Positions 42,466 through 51,070 of a DNA stretch of 64,000 bases are shown here, one piece after another. The DNA is from an uncultured Methylomonas sp. (GTDB taxonomy: Bacteria > Pseudomonadota > Gammaproteobacteria > Methylococcales > Methylomonadaceae). The notes beneath the pieces were generated by a model. The model made no database searches and had not been told where the DNA came from. It was given only the letters and a program-made list of their open reading frames with translations. Every line of letters begins with the position of its first letter. Within the stretch, counting starts at the first letter, position 1. The position numbers and the translations under genes are program-made. Where the stretch lies: contig CAKZJE010000107.1 of the NCBI GenBank assembly GCA_936941155.1, forward strand, positions 1 through 64,000, in the 5' to 3' direction.

Positions 42466-43386
42466 CTAATCAACTCGTTTAATTTCTTGTTCAGAAACAA
42501 ATACTTGCCCACCCCTCAACACAATCGGCGTTTTCATATTACCCGGCTCTACACAAATAAACTTTTGATACGATTGCGGCGTTAAATCCGCCAATTTTTT
42601 TTCCGCCTCCTCCCAAGGATTCCACACAAAAGCATCCCGACACTTTTTAGTGTGCATCAAAAACAAACGCCCTGTCGATTTATCCAAAATTTTAATTTCA
42701 TCGGCAATGCCTTGATAACGCCGATCAATAAACTCTGAAATTTCAACTTTTTCGCGGGTTTCTTGAAAAATGGCATGGTCACGCAAATTATCCATATATT
42801 CCAAACCTAAAAAATCGCTGATTTCCACACTATGAATATCATCCACCGCCAAATAAGTATGAAAACCTTGCGTAAATACCAATGAATCTCTGCTTGGATT
42901 TCTCACTTGCATTTGCGTGACTAACGTCTCACCTAAGGAAATCGTCACGCTCAGCACAAAATCATGCGGCCATTGTTGGCAATAATGCGGCGCAAGATCT
43001 TCAGGCCTTAACTCCAAACCCAATGTCGTCACTCTGCTATTGACCTGTGTTTTCATTACGCGCCATCTTGAATTACGCGCAAAGCCGTGCTGAGAAATAT
43101 CTCCCGCGCCAAATTGTGGAAAAATAATGGGATTGCCGCCGCGAATCGGCACGCCTTCTTGATACACCGCGCTTGAGCTGTTAAAAATATTTTCGCGCCC
43201 CAACGTATCCGTCCAGCGCGTTAAATGCGCTCCTTGCAAATGTATTTCGGCGCGGGCATTTTTTGAAAATCTTAATTCGGCTTTATATAATTCTGGCGTG
43301 ACTTGCAAAAACTTTACGTTTGCATTACCAAAGCTTTGATTAAGATAATCAATGTCTTGCAAGATGGAATTATTGTTTTTATTCAT
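42466..43386 (-). CDS. D-hexose-6-phosphate mutarotase (aldose epimerase family)
   Basis: The 306-aa beta-sandwich protein matches the YeaD/COG0676 family, which interconverts alpha and beta hexose-6-phosphate. Visible motifs: 'IHLQGAHLTRWTD', 'GVPIRGGNPIIFPQFGAGD', the catalytic-His part 'QHGFARNSRWRV', 'VWNPWEEAEKKLADL' and the catalytic Glu in 'FICVEPGNMKTP'. No neighbours support a specific sugar pathway. It sits between rnfD and a sulfate-type transporter. Confidence 0.93.
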   Translation of the reverse strand: MNKNNNSILQDIDYLNQSFGNANVKFLQVTPELYKAELRFSKNARAEIHLQGAHLTRWTDTLGRENIFNSSSAVYQEGVPIRGGNPIIFPQFGAGDISQHGFARNSRWRVMKTQVNSRVTTLGLELRPEDLAPHYCQQWPHDFVLSVTISLGETLVTQMQVRNPSRDSLVFTQGFHTYLAVDDIHSVEISDFLGLEYMDNLRDHAIFQETREKVEISEFIDRRYQGIADEIKILDKSTGRLFLMHTKKCRDAFVWNPWEEAEKKLADLTPQSYQKFICVEPGNMKTPIVLRGGQVFVSEQEIKRVD

Positions 43387-43424
43387 AGATGACTACCTAA
43401 GTAATTATAAATTTCAAATATAAA

Positions 43425-43457
43425 AAACCTTCCAGGTCTTTAAGACCTGGAAGGTTT
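43425..43457. repeat. Palindrome AAACCTTCCAGGTCTT...
   Basis: AAACCTTCCAGGTCTTTAAGACCTGGAAGGTTT, a perfect 33-base palindrome. Same family as the one inside rsmE (30218-30250). Confidence 0.8.
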
Positions 43458-43566
43458 GGGCGATGAGTTTATCGCAAAAAAGTAGGGGCAATTTTAATCG
43501 CCTAGGGCGAATGAATTCGCCCCTACAGCAATATTCATTATTCTAAGTGATTGAATACATATATAA

Positions 43567-43599
43567 AAACCTTTCAGGTCTTTAAGACCTGAAAGGTTT
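43567..43599. repeat. Palindrome AAACCTTTCAGGTCTT...
   Basis: Another perfect 33-base member of the family, with CTTTCAGG in place of CTTCCAGG, followed by 'gggcaacgag' as the previous copy is followed by 'gggcgatgag'. Confidence 0.8.
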
Positions 43600-43635
43600 G
43601 GGCAACGAGTTTTTTTTAATAACTTATCGCAAAAA

Positions 43636-45858
43636 TCAGCGTTCTTCCATTGCAGAAAGTTCAATATCAGTTTGCCGCAAACGCAATGAAATCGCTCTGG
43701 CAATTCGGGCAAAAATCCGCACGCCCAACACACTATCAATATAAACCTGTGCATTAAATTCTGTTCGAGACAATACATATAAATCACAGGCAGTTTTGGC
43801 AATCGCATCCGCTGAGCGTTGTCTATGGTCAAGAAAAGCCATTTCGCCAAAATAATCGCCACTGCAAAACGTGGCTAAATGATGATGTTTGCCGCTTTTT
43901 AAGGGTAAAAATATTTGCACAACGCCGCGTCGAATTAAAAAAATCTCATCGCCGCTATCGCCTAACTGAAATATTCTTTCACCCGCCTGCACACTGCGTT
44001 CATGGATACAGTGTCGCAACGCGCTAATCGTATATTCATCTGTTTCGCGTAATAATTCAATGGCTTGCAAATCGAGAGCTTGTTCTTCTGTTGTGTTAAC
44101 CCAACCTGCATCTTGCAAAATTTGATCTTCCATCCATTCTAATGCTTCATCACGAGTATCAAAAATCCGAATGCCGTTACCGTTTCTTTTTACCAAACCA
44201 ACATCCTGCATATAGCGTTGTAAATCTTGACCTGTTGGCAAGTTTGATGGCATTCCACTGAATAATACGCCGCCACCGCGTTCTTTTAATCGGTCTTGCA
44301 TTAAGCTAAACAGATGCGCGGCAGTGTAATCCATTGATTGCACACGCCGCATATCAAATAACATCCATTTATGCGTGCTTAAATCCGCTTCCAATTCAGT
44401 AAATAAATGATCGGTTGTGCCAAAAAACACATTGCCTTGCAGCTCATAAACAGCGGCTTCATCACCATGCTGTTGTAAAATAAGACGTTCTTCTTCCAAA
44501 CGAGAAGTTTTAGAAGAAGTTTCCGTTAAGCCAATCCGTCTGCGCAACACTGAGACACGAATTTGGTCGCGAATAAATAATAAAATCGCCAAGCCAATGC
44601 CAGTGGCAGATGCGGCAATCAAACCAACGCTTTCCGCCACAATCACTACGGCGGCAATCACGGCAAAATCAAAGCGCGTTTCTGCGTGTTTTAACAGCCG
44701 AAAAGCGTGCCAATCAATCATCCGAAATGCGACCACTAACAAAATGCCAGCCAATGCGCCGATAGGAACCCACGCAATCAGCGGTGCTAAAACCAAGATG
44801 ACCAGCACCACCAATCCACCTTCCAAAATACCCGATTGTGTTGTGCGTCCGCCGCTGGTCACGTTGACTAAAGAAGCTCCCATTGTGCCAGCACCGGGCA
44901 TTCCTCCGGCAAAAAACGAGGCTAAATTCGCAATGCCCTGTCCTAATAATTCTTGATTTGAATCGTGTCGTCTTTTGGTTAATGCTTCCAAAACCACGCA
45001 GGTTTTTAAGGTGTCTATCGACAATAAAGCAGATAAAGCAACGGCGGAATGCGCGACTAATTGCAAATCCGTCAGGCGCATGTCAATCAGTGCGCGAAAG
45101 CGTTGCGAAACTGTTTCAAAAAAAGGTGCGTTGGCGTGAATTGTTCCGATAATTAATTTGTTTGCATCAATCATTAACAGCGCGGGAAAAAATAAGCTCA
45201 AGGCAAAATAACACACAATGCCCGCGACTAGCCCTAAAATCGCTGCTGGAATTTTTTTGGTAAAGCGCGGCGCAATAATCATGACTGCAATCGTGGTTAA
45301 ACCGACCACAATCCCTTGCCATTGCCATAACTCTGTGGAGATTAAGCCCTGCATTAATTTGGTGTCTTTCGGTAAACCTAATAATTTCGGAATTTGCCCG
45401 ATGGCGATAATTAATCCAACCCCCGATAAATAACCGCTCACAACCGGAAAAGGAATATATTTAATCAGTCGTCCGCCTTTTAATACGCCGTATAAAATTT
45501 GCAATAACGCGGCTATCAAGGCGGTGAGTGCTAATAATGCCGGAATTTTTTCAATTGTTGTGCCTAAATTTAGCAACTCCACAGCCAATCCAGACAAAAC
45601 CGCAGCGGCGGGTGCGCACGGTGCTGAAATCAACGCTGGAGTACGTCCAAATAATGGTGCAATCACGCCAAGAGCCGCCGCCCCCATCATCCCGACAAAT
45701 GCGCCCTCGCCCACCATTTGTGGCGAGATTACCGAAAACACCAGTACGCCAAAGGCAATAGATGACGGTAACGCCACGAGCATGGATGCCAATCCGCCCC
45801 AAAATTCATTAATAAAATCAGGATTCATTAAGGTTGTTGCAAGATTTTTTGTCGTCAT
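43636..45858 (-). CDS. SulP anion transporter with STAS and cNMP-binding domains
   Basis: The 740-aa protein begins with SulP-type membrane segments ('NEFWGGLASMLVALPSSIAF', 'GVLKGGRLIKYIPFPVVSGY'), about ten to twelve in all, to residue 440. A cytoplasmic STAS domain follows ('GNVFFGTTDHLFTELEAD', 'MLFDMRRVQSMDYTAAHLFS') and then a cyclic-nucleotide-binding domain ('AGERIFQLGDSGDEIFLIRRG', 'GDYFGEMAFLDHRQRSADAI'). SulP proteins carry sulfate, bicarbonate or other anions; the cNMP domain suggests control by a nucleotide second messenger. The substrate cannot be told from sequence. No carbonic anhydrase or cys gene is adjacent. Confidence 0.92.
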   Translation of the reverse strand: MTTKNLATTLMNPDFINEFWGGLASMLVALPSSIAFGVLVFSVISPQMVGEGAFVGMMGAAALGVIAPLFGRTPALISAPCAPAAAVLSGLAVELLNLGTTIEKIPALLALTALIAALLQILYGVLKGGRLIKYIPFPVVSGYLSGVGLIIAIGQIPKLLGLPKDTKLMQGLISTELWQWQGIVVGLTTIAVMIIAPRFTKKIPAAILGLVAGIVCYFALSLFFPALLMIDANKLIIGTIHANAPFFETVSQRFRALIDMRLTDLQLVAHSAVALSALLSIDTLKTCVVLEALTKRRHDSNQELLGQGIANLASFFAGGMPGAGTMGASLVNVTSGGRTTQSGILEGGLVVLVILVLAPLIAWVPIGALAGILLVVAFRMIDWHAFRLLKHAETRFDFAVIAAVVIVAESVGLIAASATGIGLAILLFIRDQIRVSVLRRRIGLTETSSKTSRLEEERLILQQHGDEAAVYELQGNVFFGTTDHLFTELEADLSTHKWMLFDMRRVQSMDYTAAHLFSLMQDRLKERGGGVLFSGMPSNLPTGQDLQRYMQDVGLVKRNGNGIRIFDTRDEALEWMEDQILQDAGWVNTTEEQALDLQAIELLRETDEYTISALRHCIHERSVQAGERIFQLGDSGDEIFLIRRGVVQIFLPLKSGKHHHLATFCSGDYFGEMAFLDHRQRSADAIAKTACDLYVLSRTEFNAQVYIDSVLGVRIFARIARAISLRLRQTDIELSAMEER

Positions 45859-46026
45859 TTTGAATCCATCCTAGAAAATTTAAAATCTCAGTACAGACCT
45901 TGCCGTGCAACATCTCTACGTTTTAACAAGTGTAATCTATTTTTCTTCACAAAAAAGAGTTTTATCGCAGGCATCTTTGTTCATCACAAAACGGATTTTT
46001 TGACTCTAAAACTGCTGAAATTTTTC

Positions 46027-46044
46027 AAGACGACTGGTCGTCTT
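46027..46044. repeat. Palindrome AAGACGACTGGTCGTCTT
   Basis: 8-base arms with a TG centre, in the gap between the transporter and sodB. It shares its core with 28320-28369 and 21165-21177. Nearby 'GCTGAAATTTTTC'/'GAAAATTTTGCTG' extend the symmetry. Confidence 0.7.
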
Positions 46045-46076
46045 AGAAAATTTTGCTGTCACTTTACAGCAGACAT

Positions 46077-46116
46077 AAAAAAACCTTCTGCATCGCGAAG
46101 ATGCAGAAGGTTTTTT
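46077..46116 (-). terminator. Terminator of sodB
   Basis: A long stem AAAAAACCTTCTGCAT / ATGCAGAAGGTTTTTT with a 5-6 base loop, and T's after it when read on the minus strand, lies 19 bases past the sodB stop. Confidence 0.9.
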
Positions 46117-46134
46117 GTCAAACTTTAGCAGTGA

Positions 46135-46716
46135 TTAAGCTGCGTAGTTGCTTGCTGCAAATTCCCAGTTTACCAACGCCCAGAAAGCGTTTAAGTAAGT
46201 AGGACGTGCATTGCGATAATCAATGTAATAAGCGTGTTCCCAAACATCACAAGTCAACAACGGTGTTTGTCCAGTTGTTAATGGGCAACCTGCATTGCTG
46301 GTGCTGACTAATGCCAAACTGCCGTCTGCATTTTTCACCAACCAAGCCCAACCAGAACCGAAAGTAGTCACTGCGCATTTTGCAAAAGCTTCTTTAAATG
46401 CGTCAAATGAACCGAAAGCCGCAGTGATTGCTGCTGCTAATTCACCAGTAGGTTCGCCGCCGCCATTTGGAGACAAGCTATTCCAGTAAAACGTGTGATT
46501 CCAAACTTGTGCCGCGTTGTTAAACACGCCACCTGAAGATTTCAATACGATTTCTTCTAACGACAAACCTTCAAACTCTGTGCCTGGAACTAAGTTATTT
46601 AAGTTAGTTACATAAGTTTGGTGATGTTTGCCGTAATGAAACTCTAAAGTTTCCGCAGAAATGTGTGGTGCTAACGCATCTTTTGTATAAGGTAAAGCAG
46701 GTAATTCAAAAGCCAT
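46135..46716 (-). CDS. sodB: Iron superoxide dismutase
   Basis: The 193-aa enzyme matches Fe-SOD (cytoplasmic, converts superoxide to oxygen and hydrogen peroxide). Metal ligands are in '[12 protein letters not shown]', '[12 protein letters not shown]' and '[17 protein letters not shown]' (Asp and His). The 'AFELPALPY' start and '[10 protein letters not shown]' end are typical. The frame opens at 46728, but the ATG at 46716 has a GGAG 5-6 bases before it and gives the standard start. The promoter must lie in the 430-base gap upstream. Confidence 0.96.
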   Translation of the reverse strand: MAFELPALPYTKDALAPHISAETLEFHYGKHHQTYVTNLNNLVPGTEFEGLSLEEIVLKSSGGVFNNAAQVWNHTFYWNSLSPNGGGEPTGELAAAITAAFGSFDAFKEAFAKCAVTTFGSGWAWLVKNADGSLALVSTSNAGCPLTTGQTPLLTCDVWEHAYYIDYRNARPTYLNAFWALVNWEFAASNYAA

Positions 46717-46957
46717 GTTTTTCTCCAAGGGATTTTAAGGTTAAAAAAATCTGTGTTTCTTCAAAATTGGCTGAACCAGCAGCGCAAATCTAAATACCAA
46801 CTATTTTAATAAAGTATTATAACTCTATCATTGCTATGCAATTTAATAAAGTAGAAGTTAGTCTGTAAAAGCTAGTCTGTAGATAACTATTAGATTTTAA
46901 AATGTTATTACGCTTAATAACAGCAGAGAAAATAGAACCGTGCAAAAAGTAGCAGAC

Positions 46958-46995
46958 AAAAAAAACGGCTAGCCGAGAGACGGTAGCCGTTTTAG
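46958..46995 (-). terminator. Minus-strand intrinsic terminator
   Basis: On the minus strand, AAACGGCTA(CC) and (GG)CTAGCCGTTT form a stem with a short loop, followed by T8. It is about 165 bases past the permease stop, so it ends either that transcript or a separate small RNA. Confidence 0.75.
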
Positions 46996-47075
46996 AGAAG
47001 GATATATGTAAAACTCTAACCAGGTTTAGGAGCTGGAGCGCATTTAAGAGTTGCGTTTATACTACGACTTTAATC
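46958..47075 (-). ncRNA. Possible small RNA upstream of the terminator
   Basis: Read on the minus strand, the bases before the terminator can fold as ACTCTTAAATGCGCTCC...GGTTAGAGT (47000-47053) with an inner CCAG/CTGG stem. Two hairpins, the second an intrinsic terminator, with no coding frame, is the usual build of a bacterial sRNA. The palindrome array at 47089-47118 could be its operator. The 5' end and promoter are guesses; it may simply be the 3' UTR of the permease mRNA. Confidence 0.3.
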
Positions 47076-47088
47076 GGTGAGTGAGAAT

Positions 47089-47118
47089 GTGACATAGTGT
47101 CGCGCGACAAATTGTCGC
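47089..47118. promoter_or_regulatory. Overlapping palindromes, possible operator
   Basis: GTGACATAGTGTCGCGCGACAAATTGTCGC holds a perfect 12-base palindrome TGTCGCGCGACA (47098-47109), a second GCGACAAATTGTCGC (47104-47118) and a weaker GTGACA..TGTCGC. Such overlapping half-sites at equal spacing look like a dimer-binding operator. The regulator is not known. Confidence 0.4.
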
Positions 47119-47162
47119 AGCTAAACAAGCACTTATATCCTTATAAATCAAAAGGACAATCA

Positions 47163-48359
47163 TTACTCATGTCGCAATGCTTCAATCGGATCTAATCGTG
47201 CGGCGCGGCGTGCAGGGAAATAACCAAATACAATTCCCACAGCCGCAGAAAATAATGAGGCAATAAACACAATGCTTAAATTTAAAATAAACGGCACTTC
47301 AATGGCATCGGCAATCACGACGGAGGCGACCAATGCCAAGACAATGCCAAAAAAACCGCCTAAACAGGATAAAACCACCGCTTCTACTAAAAACTGCATC
47401 AGCACTTCGCGCTCTAATGCGCCAATCGCCAAGCGTGTGCCTATTTCACGGGTACGTTCAGTCACCGAAACCAACATAATATTCATAATGCCAATGCCTC
47501 CGACTAATAAACTCACCGCAGCCACTGCGCCTAATAAAGAGGTTAAAATTTTGGTTGTCCCCGTCAGCGTTTCTGCAATTTGTTTGGTATCTAAAATAAA
47601 AAAATCATTCTCATCGTTGTAAGAAAGATGGCGTTGTTCGCGCAGCAATCGCTCGACTTGCTGTTGCACTTTATCCGTTGAATAGCCTTCTAACACTGAA
47701 ATTAAAATCATTCCAATATCTTGGTTGCCGGCAATGCGCCGTTGAAAAGCCCGCATTGGAATAATAATCGTGTCATCTTGATCGCGCCCAATCGCGGATT
47801 GTCCTTTGGGCGCAAGCAAACCTATCACTTGGCAAGACAAATTTTGTAAGCGAATTTTACTGCCTAACACGGTTTGTCCTGCGAATAATTCTTTCCAAAC
47901 GGTATTGCCAATAATGCAGCTCATGGTGCCAGCGCGTAATTCCCCTTCGCTAAACTCGCGCCCTTCTTGCATCACCCAATTGCCCGCGACAAAATAATTA
48001 TTCAACGCGCCCGTGATGCTTGTTGCCCAGTTTTTATTGCCAAACACAACCGTGCCGCTTTTTGAACTAGATGGCGCAACCACATTAAGATGACTAATTT
48101 CTTGGTTAATCACTTTCACATCATTGGCAGAAAATGGACGTGCCGGCGTTGACATGCCACGCGCACCGGAACGCACAATTAATAAATTGCTGCCTAAACT
48201 GGCAATTTGCTCTGTGACTTTGGCAGTTACGCCATTTCCTACCGTGACCATAATAATCACAGCGGCAATCCCAATCACAATTCCCAAAGTGGTGAGAAAC
48301 GAGCGCAGCAAATTGCGGCGAATTTCGCGTAACGCTAATAACAAAGCATTCCATATCAT
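47163..48359 (-). CDS. MacB/FtsX-type ABC transporter permease
   Basis: The 398-aa protein has the MacB layout: an N-terminal membrane segment ('LLRSFLTTLGIVIGIAAVII'), a periplasmic MacB_PCD domain (about 45-240), and three C-terminal FtsX segments with 'GGIGIMNIMLVSVTERTREIG' and 'FPARRAARLDPIEALRHE'. It would work with an ATPase and membrane-fusion protein in export of a peptide, lipid or drug, or in mechanotransmission. Neither partner is adjacent; upstream is a GspE/PilB ATPase gene 46 bases away, which is not its cognate NBD. Orphan or split system. Confidence 0.9.
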   Translation of the reverse strand: MIWNALLLALREIRRNLLRSFLTTLGIVIGIAAVIIMVTVGNGVTAKVTEQIASLGSNLLIVRSGARGMSTPARPFSANDVKVINQEISHLNVVAPSSSKSGTVVFGNKNWATSITGALNNYFVAGNWVMQEGREFSEGELRAGTMSCIIGNTVWKELFAGQTVLGSKIRLQNLSCQVIGLLAPKGQSAIGRDQDDTIIIPMRAFQRRIAGNQDIGMILISVLEGYSTDKVQQQVERLLREQRHLSYNDENDFFILDTKQIAETLTGTTKILTSLLGAVAAVSLLVGGIGIMNIMLVSVTERTREIGTRLAIGALEREVLMQFLVEAVVLSCLGGFFGIVLALVASVVIADAIEVPFILNLSIVFIASLFSAAVGIVFGYFPARRAARLDPIEALRHE

Positions 48360-48404
48360 TGTCTATTTTCCTGTCTCAGTCAGACTCGTTTGAGTTTTCA
48401 ATGG

Positions 48405-50180
48405 TTAAAAATCGACACCTTCCGGCGCAACTCGTAACACCTCTTCAACAGTGGTTAAACCAGCCGCCACTTTTTCTGCACCACTAAACCGCAAGGTGCG
48501 CATTCCTTCTTTAATCGCCTGTTTTTGCAAAACGACCGTGTCGCAATCTGTCACAATGATTTTTTTTAAGGTCGGTGTGTTTTCAAAAATTTCATAAATC
48601 CCTATTCGCCCTAAATAGCCGGTATGCCGACATTCTGTGCAACCCACCGCTTGATAAACCTGCTTGGGTTTTTCCACTTTATACGGCGTAATCAACGCCT
48701 GCCATTGCACATCTTCTATTTCTGCTGGCTTTTTGCAATGCTTGCACAACATTCTTAACAATCGCTGCGCCATCACACCTAGCAAGGTTTGTTGTATCAA
48801 ATACGCCGGAACGCCAATATTTAATAAGCGCGTAATCGCACCGGGCGCATTATTGGTATGCAAGGTAGAAAACACTAAATGTCCGGTGAGCGAGGCTTGA
48901 ATTGCCATTTCAGCGGTTTCTAAATCCCTGATTTCCCCCACCATAATCACATCGGGGTCTTGTCGCATTAAGGTGCGAATCCCCGCCGCAAACGTGAGTC
49001 CAATATTATGTTGCACCTGCATTTGATTAAAACTGGGGTCAATTTGCTCTATTGGGTCTTCAACTGTGCAAAGATTAATTTCAGGCGTTGCGAGTTTTTT
49101 CAAGGTGGAATACAGCGTGGTCGTTTTTCCTGAACCTGTAGGCCCTGTCACCAGAATAATGCCATGCGCTTGGCTAATCATTTTATTCCAGACTGCCAAC
49201 TCAGTTTTATTGAAACCTAATTGTTGATAATTGCGCAACAACACATCGGGGTCAAAAATCCGCATCACCAGTTTTTCCCCAAAAGCGGTAGGCATGGTAG
49301 ACAGCCTTAATTCAATTTCCTTTTGTTCAATATTGCGCGTTTTAATCCGTCCATCTTGTGGCAAACGTTTTTCGGCAATATTCATCCGGCTAAGAATTTT
49401 TAAGCGACTGACCACCGCCAACATAATGGGCGAAGGTAACTGATAAACTGAATGTAAAATGCCGTCGATTCTAAACCGCACATTGCCTTGTTTGCGGCGT
49501 GGTTCAATGTGAATATCACTGGCACGTTGATCAAACGCATATTGCAGCAACCAACTGACTAAATTCACAATATGTTGATTATTCGCATCAACGTCTGAGG
49601 ATTTACTCAGCTCAACTAATTGTTCAAAGTTTTGCGCGGTAAACGTAGTAGATTGTTCTGCCTGAGCCGCATTTGCCCCTTTTAATGACTTAGCAAATGA
49701 ATAAAATTCGGTTAAATAACGCTTAATCTCTTCGGGATTAGAGAAAACGCGCTTAATCTGCCTGTGATTCATTTTCAGCAAATCAGCTTCCCAAGCACGA
49801 ATATAAGGCTCAGCCGTAGCAACGACGATTTCATCATCACTCACTCGCACAGGCAAAATATTGTAATTGCTCGCATAAGCTTGGCTGTAAACCAAGGTCA
49901 CCGCCGCCACATCAATTTTTAGCGGATCAATATAGTAATACGGCAAATCAACTTTGCTTGCTAACCATTGCGTCAGCTCTTCCAAACTCAAGAGTTTTCC
50001 CATCCGCGTTTGATCGCACACTTCACAATCAACAACAATTTTCAGCGGATGTTTTTTTTTGTTATGCGTATAGGGCTTGCACTTTTGATAATCTGCGTCA
50101 GAAATAATGCCGTCCACTTGCAGCCAAAACAAGACTTGCTCAAGCGAGAGTTTTTCTTCTTTAGATTTACTAACGTTCAT
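48405..50180 (-). CDS. GspE/PilB-type assembly ATPase
   Basis: The 591-aa traffic ATPase has an N-terminal GspE-N domain ('LSLEELTQWLASKVDLPYYY'), Walker A 'GPTGSGKTTTLYSTL', Asp box and 'GEIRDLETAEMAIQASLTGH', and the C-terminal zinc tetracysteine motif 'CKHCKKPAEIED' / 'CTECRHTGYLGRIGIYEIF'. It drives type II secretion or type IV pilus assembly. No other gsp or pil gene is near, so the system cannot be chosen; the tetracysteine and N-terminal length favour a GspE/PilB-like ATPase of the 'type II/IV secretion' group. A following permease gene may be co-transcribed. Confidence 0.9.
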   Translation of the reverse strand: MNVSKSKEEKLSLEQVLFWLQVDGIISDADYQKCKPYTHNKKKHPLKIVVDCEVCDQTRMGKLLSLEELTQWLASKVDLPYYYIDPLKIDVAAVTLVYSQAYASNYNILPVRVSDDEIVVATAEPYIRAWEADLLKMNHRQIKRVFSNPEEIKRYLTEFYSFAKSLKGANAAQAEQSTTFTAQNFEQLVELSKSSDVDANNQHIVNLVSWLLQYAFDQRASDIHIEPRRKQGNVRFRIDGILHSVYQLPSPIMLAVVSRLKILSRMNIAEKRLPQDGRIKTRNIEQKEIELRLSTMPTAFGEKLVMRIFDPDVLLRNYQQLGFNKTELAVWNKMISQAHGIILVTGPTGSGKTTTLYSTLKKLATPEINLCTVEDPIEQIDPSFNQMQVQHNIGLTFAAGIRTLMRQDPDVIMVGEIRDLETAEMAIQASLTGHLVFSTLHTNNAPGAITRLLNIGVPAYLIQQTLLGVMAQRLLRMLCKHCKKPAEIEDVQWQALITPYKVEKPKQVYQAVGCTECRHTGYLGRIGIYEIFENTPTLKKIIVTDCDTVVLQKQAIKEGMRTLRFSGAEKVAAGLTTVEEVLRVAPEGVDF

Positions 50181-50244
50181 TACAGATGAAATGGGTTGAT
50201 TTTAGCAATCAACTTTAGGAGGGAATTGAATTTGTTGTTAGAGC

Positions 50245-50277
50245 GATAGAGACGCAGCCATGCAACGCGCCTCTATC
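50245..50277. repeat. GATAGAGACGCA repeat
   Basis: GATAGAGACGCAGCCATGCAACGCGCCTCTATC, a hairpin related to the GTAGAGACGCAA family, between dsbA and the ATPase gene. Confidence 0.65.
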
Positions 50278-50290
50278 GACCGATTTTTTA

Positions 50291-50929
50291 TTATTTAGCA
50301 GCAGGATGGGCTTTAGATTCTTGTGCAATCAATTGATTCAACACTTTAATCATGTTTTCATGGCTGCCAGCTAATGAACCACTGGTCATATACTTGCCGT
50401 TGACAATCAACGTTGGTACGCCTGAAATGCCATAACGAGGAGCAGTTGTTTTGGCTTGACGAACTTTGGTGTCCACGCCAAATGATTTATAAGCATCGTG
50501 AAACGCAGCTTCTTTTACGCCATGCGCAACAAAAAATTTGCCTAACTCTTCTTCAGTTTCTAAGGCTTGTTTTTTGTTTTGAATGGCATCAAAAAAATCC
50601 GCATGAACTTTATCAACCATATTTAACGCTTCTGCCACAAAATACGCTCTGGCGTGTTTTTCCCAAATATCGCTAAATGCCGCCGGTTGACGAATGAATA
50701 CCACATTTTTAGGCATGGTTTTTAGCCATTGATTCAACAAAGGCTCAAACGCATAACAATGGGGGCAGCCATACCAAAAAAACTCAATCACTTCGACTTT
50801 GTTTTTATCTTGAGTTGGTTGTGCAGGTGATAAAGTTTGATAGCCAGCTCCTTGTGGTGCTGCGGCTTGCTCTGCGTGAGCTACCCATGAAACCGCCAGA
50901 AATAGCAGAAAAAATATTTTTTTAAACAT
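50291..50929 (-). CDS. dsbA: Thiol:disulfide interchange protein DsbA
   Basis: The 212-aa protein has a Sec signal peptide ('MFKKIFFLLFLAVSWVAHAE') and a thioredoxin fold with an inserted helical domain. The active site is 'EFFWYGCPHCYAFEP' (C-P-H-C, as in DsbA) and the cis-Pro is in 'YGISGVPTLIVNGKY'. It oxidises cysteines in periplasmic proteins. It sits 142 bases downstream of the cytochrome c4 gene on the same strand, an arrangement seen in many gammaproteobacteria. Confidence 0.95.
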   Translation of the reverse strand: MFKKIFFLLFLAVSWVAHAEQAAAPQGAGYQTLSPAQPTQDKNKVEVIEFFWYGCPHCYAFEPLLNQWLKTMPKNVVFIRQPAAFSDIWEKHARAYFVAEALNMVDKVHADFFDAIQNKKQALETEEELGKFFVAHGVKEAAFHDAYKSFGVDTKVRQAKTTAPRYGISGVPTLIVNGKYMTSGSLAGSHENMIKVLNQLIAQESKAHPAAK

Positions 50930-51070
50930 AAAAAGATTCCTAGTTTTTTTGAGAATTAAAGTGAGGCTAAATTACTCTGCTTTTGATAAACAAGTGCTGA
51001 ATCATCGAACAACTGCCAACTCCTTAAGAGCAAGCAGTTGTAGCGATAAAGTAAAATTGAAAAAACAGCC

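Larger units (their letters stand above)
43387..43635. other. Gap with two palindromic repeats
   Basis: About 250 bases holding palindromes at 43425-43457 and 43567-43599, both of the CCTT(C/T)CAGGTC family, and a GTAGGGGCAATTT...GCGAATGAATTCGCCCCTAC hairpin at 43482-43526. No gene seen. The first palindrome may also end the transporter transcript. Confidence 0.75.
46717..47162. other. Gap between sodB and the permease, with a possible RNA gene
   Basis: The first 200 bases hold the presumed sodB promoter. 46958-47000 is a strong minus-strand terminator hairpin and 47089-47118 an array of GCGACA/TGTCGC palindromes. No reading frame of note. Confidence 0.6.

Noticed and set aside
43494-43862. 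122-aa minus-strand frame next to the SulP gene
   Set aside because: It overlaps the end of the transporter gene in another frame and crosses repeat sequence. Not coding.
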